Below, piece by piece: positions 6,109-9,745 of a stretch of DNA of 9,745 nucleotides; position 1 is the first letter of the stretch, and every line of letters begins with the position of its first letter. Source of the stretch: an uncultured Thermoleophilia bacterium (GTDB taxonomy: Bacteria; Actinomycetota; Thermoleophilia; UBA2241). Location of the stretch: the NCBI GenBank assembly GCA_903912585.1, contig CAIWHY010000281.1, positions 1 to 9,745 on the forward strand. Reading direction: 5' to 3'. The position numbers and the translations under genes are program-made. Under the pieces are notes generated by a model, which saw nothing but the letters and a program-made list of their open reading frames with translations, made no database searches and had not been told where the DNA came from.

Positions 6109-6144
6109 CGGGCCGCCGCCGCTGAGCCTGACGACGGCGGCCCG
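6109..6144 (+). terminator. Second GC-rich stem-loop in the 6043-6330 gap
   Basis: CGGGCCGCCG (6109-6118) and CGGCGGCCCG (6135-6144) form a perfect 10-bp stem around a 16-nt loop. It follows directly after the first hairpin and probably adds to termination between the secreted protein gene and the ABC exporter. I see no gene in the 288-bp gap 6043-6330 besides these hairpins and the inverted repeats at 6256-6299. Confidence 0.4.
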
Positions 6145-6255
6145 CGCCTGCTCCGCGAAGTGGACGCAGGCGGCCCTGCCGGGCCGGCCGGGCCCAGCGC
6201 CCGATCGTCATGCCGCGGCGCGCGGCCGGCCGGCGGTTGGCTTGCCGCTCCGGGT

Positions 6256-6299
6256 GTGCAAACACTGCACGTGTGCGAGGATTCGCCTCGTGCTTGCAC
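6256..6299. promoter_or_regulatory. Nested inverted repeats upstream of the ABC exporter (candidate operator)
   Basis: Several inverted repeats are packed into 44 bp. They are GTGCA-AACAC-TGCAC (6256-6270), CGAGG-ATTCG-CCTCG (6276-6290), GTGC-TT-GCAC (6290-6299) and an outer GTGCAA (6256-6261)/TTGCAC (6294-6299). They end about 31 bp before the ATG at 6331, where a repressor site for a drug exporter would be expected. They could instead form hairpins in the mRNA leader. No regulator gene is adjacent in the window. Confidence 0.4.
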
Positions 6300-6330
6300 C
6301 ACGCCCGCGCTGCTCACTGAGGAGAACCGC

Positions 6331-6999
6331 ATGACCACGGCTTCGACGCCGCCCCGAGGGCTCGCCGGCATCCCCACGTCGCCGGGCGTCGGCGCGCACT
6401 GCGCGCCCGGCGAGGTCATCACGACCGCCGGGCTGTCGAAGACGTTCCCCGGCGGCATCCACGCCGTCGTCGACCTCGACCTTTCGGTCAACGCCGGCGA
6501 GATCTTCGGCCTTCTTGGGCCGAATGGCGCCGGCAAGACCACGACCGTCGGCATGCTCTCGACGCGCGTCGTGCCGACCGCCGGGAGCGCCTGCGTGGGC
6601 GGCGTCGACGTGGTCGCCCACGCCGCCCTCGCCAAGCAGGCCATCGGCGTGGTGGCGCAGTCCAACACGCTCGACCGCAGCCTCACCGTGTGGGAGAACC
6701 TCTACTACCACTGCCGCTACTTCGGCGCCAGCGCCCGCGACGCCCGCGCCCGCGCCGACGAACTGCTCAAGCAGTTCCGCCTCTCCGACCGCGCCAAGGC
6801 GAGCGTCTACGCGCTCTCGGGCGGCATGGCGCAGCGGCTGATGGTGGCGCGCAGCATCGCCCATCGGCCGCACATCCTGTTCCTCGACGAGCCCACCGCC
6901 GGCCTCGACCCGCAGAGCCGCCTGGCCCTCTGGGATATCCTGCACGAACTGCACGGCGAGGGGCTCACCGTCCTCCTCACGACGCACTACAGGGAGTAG
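6331..6999 (+). CDS. ABC transporter ATP-binding protein (DrrA-like), truncated by an amber codon
   Basis: This is the ATPase subunit of an ABC-2 exporter, resembling the daunorubicin-resistance DrrA family. The 222 residues before the TAG contain a complete nucleotide-binding core. Walker A is G-P-N-G-A-G-K-T (63-70), the Q-loop is Gln110, the signature is L-S-G-G-M (162-166), Walker B is I-L-F-L-D-E (182-187) and the H-loop is His219 (T-T-H-Y). The TAG at 6997-6999 stands where relatives have the second Glu of a T-H-Y-x-E-E-A-D run. Translation in the same frame continues with A-D-R-L-C-D-R-V-A-I-M, so a single GAG-to-TAG change explains the break. The ATG at 6331 is favoured over upstream in-frame starts because GAGGAG lies 6 nt before it. 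The truncated enzyme could still bind ATP, but it lacks the C-terminal domain. A sequencing error cannot be excluded. Confidence 0.85.
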   Translation: MTTASTPPRGLAGIPTSPGVGAHCAPGEVITTAGLSKTFPGGIHAVVDLDLSVNAGEIFGLLGPNGAGKTTTVGMLSTRVVPTAGSACVGGVDVVAHAALAKQAIGVVAQSNTLDRSLTVWENLYYHCRYFGASARDARARADELLKQFRLSDRAKASVYALSGGMAQRLMVARSIAHRPHILFLDEPTAGLDPQSRLALWDILHELHGEGLTVLLTTHYRE

Positions 7000-7347
7000 G
7001 CCGACCGCCTCTGCGACCGCGTCGCGATCATGGACCACGGCCGCGTGCTGGCCCTGGACACGCCACAGGCGCTCAAGGCGTCGGTGGACGCCGACACCAT
7101 CGTCAGCGTCTCGGCCGAGGGCGACGCCGAGGCCCTCGCCGCCCGCCTCGCCGCGATGCCCGACGCGGTGCGCGGCGAGGTCGTCGACAAGATCGCGACC
7201 GTGTTCTTCCGCGGCACCGGCGGCATCGTGCCGCGCGTCGTCGCCGAAGCCGAGGCGGGCGGGTTCCACGTCACCGACATCGCCGTCTCCGAGCCGACGC
7301 TCGAGACCGTGTTCATCGCACTGACCGGGAAGGACCTCAGGGAATGA
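7000..7347 (+). pseudogene. C-terminal remainder of the ABC ATPase (DUF4162-type domain) after the amber codon
   Basis: This stretch is in the same frame as the ATPase and has no stop until the TGA at 7345-7347. It encodes 115 residues: the end of the nucleotide-binding fold (D-R-V-A-I-M-D-H-G-R) and then the accessory C-terminal domain typical of DrrA-like ATPases. That domain includes L-E-T-V-F-I at 7300-7317, corresponding to the family's LDEVFL motif, which has been linked to contact with the DrrB permease. An ATG at 7030 could start a 105-residue product, but no Shine-Dalgarno is visible before it. Unless the amber is suppressed, read through or a sequencing error, this domain is probably not attached to the ATPase. 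The coding frame looks undecayed, which suggests that the lesion is recent or an artefact. The final ATGA overlaps the permease start. Confidence 0.75.
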
Positions 7348-8225
7348 GCACGCCCGCCGCCGCACCGCCCGCTGCCGCACCGCCCGCCACGGCGCAGGAC
7401 GTCGAGAGCTCGATGGGCTTCCGCCCCGCGAAGGGCGCCGCGTTCACCGCCTTCTTCGCCCTCCTGCTGCGCGACCTGCGCGTGCTCCAGAAGGGCTTCG
7501 TGCTCTTCGCCATCCGCACGATCATGCAGCCGCTGCTGCTGGTGTTCGTCTTCACCTACGTGTTTCCCAAGATCGGCCAGGGCGTGGGCGGCTCGGCCGC
7601 CGCGGAGGCCAACTTCTCCACCCTACTCATGGCCGGCGTGATCGCCACGTCGGAGATCTTCCAGGGCGTGCAGGCGGTAGCGCTGCCGCTGGTCCAGGAG
7701 TTCGGCTACACGCGCGAGATCGAGGACAGGGTGATGGCGCCGCTCCCGGTGTGGGGCGTCGCCGCCGAGAAGATCGCGGCCGGCGCGGTCCAGGCCCTCA
7801 TCGCCGGCCTCGTCGTGTTCCCGCTGGCGCTCTTCATCCCGGCAACGCCGGTGCACCTGCACGTGCACTGGCTGTTCCTGCTGACGATCGCGCCGCTCGG
7901 AGCCATCCTGAGCGCCGCTTTCGGCCTCACCATGGGCACGCGCATCAAGCCGCAGCAGGTGCCGCTGCTCTTCGCCATCGTCGTGCTGCCGATCACCTTC
8001 CTCGGCGCCGTGTACTACCCGTGGGCCGCCCTGGAGCCGATCCGCTGGCTGCAGATCCTCGTGCTGATCAACCCGCTCGTGTACATGAGCGAGGGCTTCC
8101 GCCTGTCGCTCACGCAGGGGGTGCCGCACATGTCGGTCTGGGCGATCTACACGGCGCTGACCGGCTTCACCGTGGCACTCACGTGGGTGGGCATCGACGG
8201 GTTCCGCCGGCGCGTGCTGTCCTAG
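7344..8225 (+). CDS. ABC-2 type transporter permease (DrrB-like)
   Basis: This 293-residue membrane subunit probably pairs with the ATPase upstream to export a drug, lipid or other hydrophobic compound; the substrate is unknown. About six transmembrane segments lie near residues 52-74, 95-117, 143-166, 174-196, 206-226 and 268-284. The cytoplasmic loop E-F-G-Y-T-R-E-I-E-D-R (119-129) and the segment L-P-I-T-F-L-G-A-V-Y-Y-P (215-226) are typical of the ABC-2 family. The N-terminus (residues 4-17) is a low-complexity Ala/Pro run in which P-A-A-A-P appears twice. The ATG at 7344 overlaps the ATPase stop by 4 nt (ATGA), and AAGGA lies about 9 nt upstream. This is the usual translational-coupling arrangement. 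Because the upstream frame now stops at 6999, ribosomes would no longer reach the overlap unless readthrough or internal initiation occurs. The gene ends with TAG. Confidence 0.88.
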   Translation: MSTPAAAPPAAAPPATAQDVESSMGFRPAKGAAFTAFFALLLRDLRVLQKGFVLFAIRTIMQPLLLVFVFTYVFPKIGQGVGGSAAAEANFSTLLMAGVIATSEIFQGVQAVALPLVQEFGYTREIEDRVMAPLPVWGVAAEKIAAGAVQALIAGLVVFPLALFIPATPVHLHVHWLFLLTIAPLGAILSAAFGLTMGTRIKPQQVPLLFAIVVLPITFLGAVYYPWAALEPIRWLQILVLINPLVYMSEGFRLSLTQGVPHMSVWAIYTALTGFTVALTWVGIDGFRRRVLS

Positions 8226-8295
8226 GGCGCCGGCCGTGATGGACTTTGCGGCGGCCTGAGCCTACGCTCGCCGCGACGCTTCTCGAGGAGACCGG

Positions 8296-8964
8296 GTGAC
8301 CGTCACGCCGCGCTATATCGACTTCCATCAGGCACAGCGGATCTACGACCGCATCGGCCGCTGGCAGGACACGCGGCCGCTCACGGAGCGTCGCGCCATG
8401 GACGAGATCGCCTGGCGCGGCGACTTCTTCAACGCGGCGGCCGTGCTGGAGTTCGGCTGCGGCACCGGCCGCTTTGCGGCACGCCTGCTGGAGACGAAGC
8501 TGCCTGCCGGGGCGGCCTACCTGGCCCTCGACGTGAGCCCCACGATGGTGGGGCTCGCCCGCGAGGCGCTGGCGCCGTGGGGCGGGCGCGCCCGAGTCGA
8601 ACTGAGCGACGGCTCGACGACGCTCCCCGTCGCGGACGGCGAGTACGACCGCTTCCTGAGCACCTACGTCTTCGACCTGCTCAGCCCCGCGGATTCAGCG
8701 TGGCTTCTGGACGAGGCGTACCGCGCGCTGCGGCCCGGGGGCCTGCTCACCCTGGCGAGCCTCACGCCGGGCTCCACGCCGCCGTCCCGTGCGCTCGCCG
8801 GGCTCTGGAAGGGCCTCTGGCGGATCGACCCACGCGTCGTCGGCGGCTGCCGCCCTGTCGAGCTCGCCGCCCTCGCCGCGCCCGAGCGCTGGCGCGTGCG
8901 CGACCGGCTGACGGTGACGAAGTTGGCGCTCAGCTCGGAAGTGCTGGTGGCTGAGCGCCTCTAG
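8296..8964 (+). CDS. Class I SAM-dependent methyltransferase
   Basis: This 222-residue soluble protein has a Rossmann-type methyltransferase core. Motif I is V-L-E-F-G-C-G-T-G-R-F-A (50-61), the SAM-binding loop. L-A-L-D-V (77-81) supplies the acidic residue after strand 2 (Asp79). D-R-F-L-S-T-Y-V-F-D (118-127) is the motif IV region. L-R-P-G-G-L-L-T-L (145-153) is the usual post-motif strand. The acceptor substrate cannot be told from the sequence; relatives include UbiE-like and natural-product methyltransferases. The start is GTG at 8296, with GAGGAG 6 nt upstream. It follows the permease on the same strand with a 70-bp gap, so it may belong to the exporter unit or be separate. The gap contains only short GC-rich repeats and no convincing promoter. 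The gene converges on the SGNH hydrolase gene, with 41 bp between the stop codons. Confidence 0.88.
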   Translation: MTVTPRYIDFHQAQRIYDRIGRWQDTRPLTERRAMDEIAWRGDFFNAAAVLEFGCGTGRFAARLLETKLPAGAAYLALDVSPTMVGLAREALAPWGGRARVELSDGSTTLPVADGEYDRFLSTYVFDLLSPADSAWLLDEAYRALRPGGLLTLASLTPGSTPPSRALAGLWKGLWRIDPRVVGGCRPVELAALAAPERWRVRDRLTVTKLALSSEVLVAERL

Positions 8965-9005
8965 GGACGGCGGCGATAGGCGGCGCGGCCGGCGGCAGAC
9001 GGCGG

Positions 9006-9745
9006 CTACTGCGCCGGCGTCCAGTCCGCCTTCATCGCCTTCCATACCGCCTTGGCGATCATGCCGGCGCCCTCGTCGGTGAAGTGGACGCCATCGCCGC
9101 TGCGCAGCGCGGCGATGAACTTGCCCTTGGACGTGGAGAGCAGGTCGAAGGTGTCCACGTAGACCACATCCTTGTGCTTGGCGGCCTCCGCCCGGAACAC
9201 CTCGTTGAGGCGCTTGACCTGGTTGGTGGCGCCGCCTGTCGGCATCACCGGCAGGCCGAGCCAGTAGACGCGCTTCACGCCGGCTTTCAGCATGATGTCC
9301 ATGAGCTTGCCGGCGCGGCGCCCGTACTCGGCCAGCCACGCCTTCTTCGGGTAGCTGGTGTAGGTGCCCTTGGCGATCATCGGCATGCCGGGGTCGTTGA
9401 TGCCGATGAGGAACACCCCGATGTCCGGGTGGTCCGAGGCCATCTGCGCCTTGAGGTGCGAAGGCCAGTCGACGGGCGTCGAGTTCGTGAGACGCGACGA
9501 CACCACGTAGTCGGTGTGGACCTTGAGCACGCCCTTGGACTGGCCCAGCTCCGCGAAGAGGATGCCCGGCAGGCCCGAGAGCGAGTCACCGCCGAAATAG
9601 ACCCGCAGCTTGTCGTTCTTGGTCGGCTTCGTCAGCGGCGGCTTCGCCGGGCTCGGCGACGGCGACGCACTCGCGAGCGCGGCGGCGGACGCGCCGGGCG
9701 AGGCGGACGTCGCGCCCGGCGACGCGGATGAGGCCGCGGCGGGCG
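9006..9745 (-). CDS. SGNH/GDSL hydrolase (DUF459-like), 5' end beyond the window
   Basis: The frame is open from the right edge to the TAG at 9006-9008, so about 245 C-terminal residues are visible and the N-terminus is missing. SGNH blocks are present. Block I is F-G-G-D-S-L, with the nucleophile Ser at 9582-9584. Block III is G-I-N-D, with Asn at 9396-9398. Block V is D-G-V-H-F, with Asp at 9093-9095 and His at 9084-9086. The segments V-D-W-P-S-H-L and W-L-G-L-P-V-M-P resemble the DUF459 branch, often found with cell-envelope polysaccharide acylation genes. An Ala/Ser/Pro-rich linker (9645-9743) precedes the domain, which suggests an N-terminal signal peptide or membrane anchor outside the window. 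A GTG at 9530 is not a credible start because it would remove the nucleophile. Esterase or acyltransferase activity on a surface glycan is an inference. Confidence 0.85.
   Translation of the reverse strand, partial: PAAASSASPGATSASPGASAAALASASPSPSPAKPPLTKPTKNDKLRVYFGGDSLSGLPGILFAELGQSKGVLKVHTDYVVSSRLTNSTPVDWPSHLKAQMASDHPDIGVFLIGINDPGMPMIAKGTYTSYPKKAWLAEYGRRAGKLMDIMLKAGVKRVYWLGLPVMPTGGATNQVKRLNEVFRAEAAKHKDVVYVDTFDLLSTSKGKFIAALRSGDGVHFTDEGAGMIAKAVWKAMKADWTPAQ
9645..9743 (-). repeat. Low-complexity Ala/Ser/Pro linker coding repeat
   Basis: This segment of the SGNH hydrolase gene encodes an imperfectly repeated S-A-S-P-G-A unit followed by S-P-S-P-S-P. The DNA shows degenerate GC-rich repeats with the same period. 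It is probably a flexible extracytoplasmic spacer between an anchor and the catalytic domain, and a region prone to length variation. Confidence 0.6.

Noticed and set aside
6160..6330. Upstream in-frame start for the ABC ATPase at 6160
   Set aside because: It would add 57 low-quality residues across hairpin and operator-like sequence. The ATG at 6331 has GAGGAG at ideal spacing.
6997..6999. Recoding of UAG as pyrrolysine or another amino acid, also suggested by the resemblance of HydE to PylB
   Set aside because: TAG ends four other genes in this window (2494, 8223, 8962 and the minus-strand gene at 9006), so it behaves as a normal stop. The replaced residue is an ordinary Glu position, and the radical-SAM protein has the C-terminal Cys triad of HydE.
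9006..9530. GTG at 9530 as the start of the SGNH hydrolase
   Set aside because: The GDSL nucleophile block is encoded upstream of 9530 in the same frame, which remains open to the window edge.

Overview
The window is very G+C-rich chromosomal DNA (about 70% by eye) with GTG starts, short intergenic gaps and strong third-position GC bias. The gene families point to an actinobacterium-like organism: a multi-spanning Abhydrolase_9-type hydrolase, a DrrA/DrrB-type ABC exporter and a DUF459-type SGNH hydrolase. An [FeFe]-hydrogenase maturase suggests a lineage with anaerobic or fermentative members. I cannot place the taxon more precisely from the sequence alone. No rRNA, tRNA, CRISPR array, insertion sequence or phage gene was seen.

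Layout, left to right. (1) On the minus strand at 90-641 is a small secreted, apparently membrane-anchored protein of unknown function. (2) On the plus strand at 820-3222 is a two-gene unit: a five-span membrane alpha/beta-hydrolase and a CPBP-family intramembrane protease. They are joined with no gap and in the same frame (TAG directly followed by GTG). (3) On the minus strand are hydE (3997-5076), a radical-SAM H-cluster maturase, and then a DoxX-type membrane protein (3244-3837). (4) On the plus strand at 5344-6042 is an exported alanine-rich protein with a four-cysteine cluster. (5) On the plus strand at 6331-8225 is an ABC-2 exporter whose ATPase gene is cut by an in-frame amber codon just after the H-loop. 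The permease start overlaps the original ATPase stop (ATGA). (6) On the plus strand at 8296-8964 is a class I SAM-dependent methyltransferase. (7) On the minus strand, running off the right edge from 9006, is an SGNH/GDSL hydrolase behind an Ala/Ser/Pro linker.

The genes do not form one obvious pathway; the window looks like several short, separately transcribed units. The coherent pairs are hydrolase plus CPBP protease, ATPase plus permease (perhaps with the methyltransferase), and possibly hydE plus doxX. The most notable features are the amber lesion in the exporter ATPase, the in-frame TAG/GTG junction of the hydrolase-protease pair, a hydE with neither hydF nor hydG beside it, and repeat-rich divergent or leader regions (5188-5246, 6047-6144, 6256-6299, 738-771) that look regulatory.
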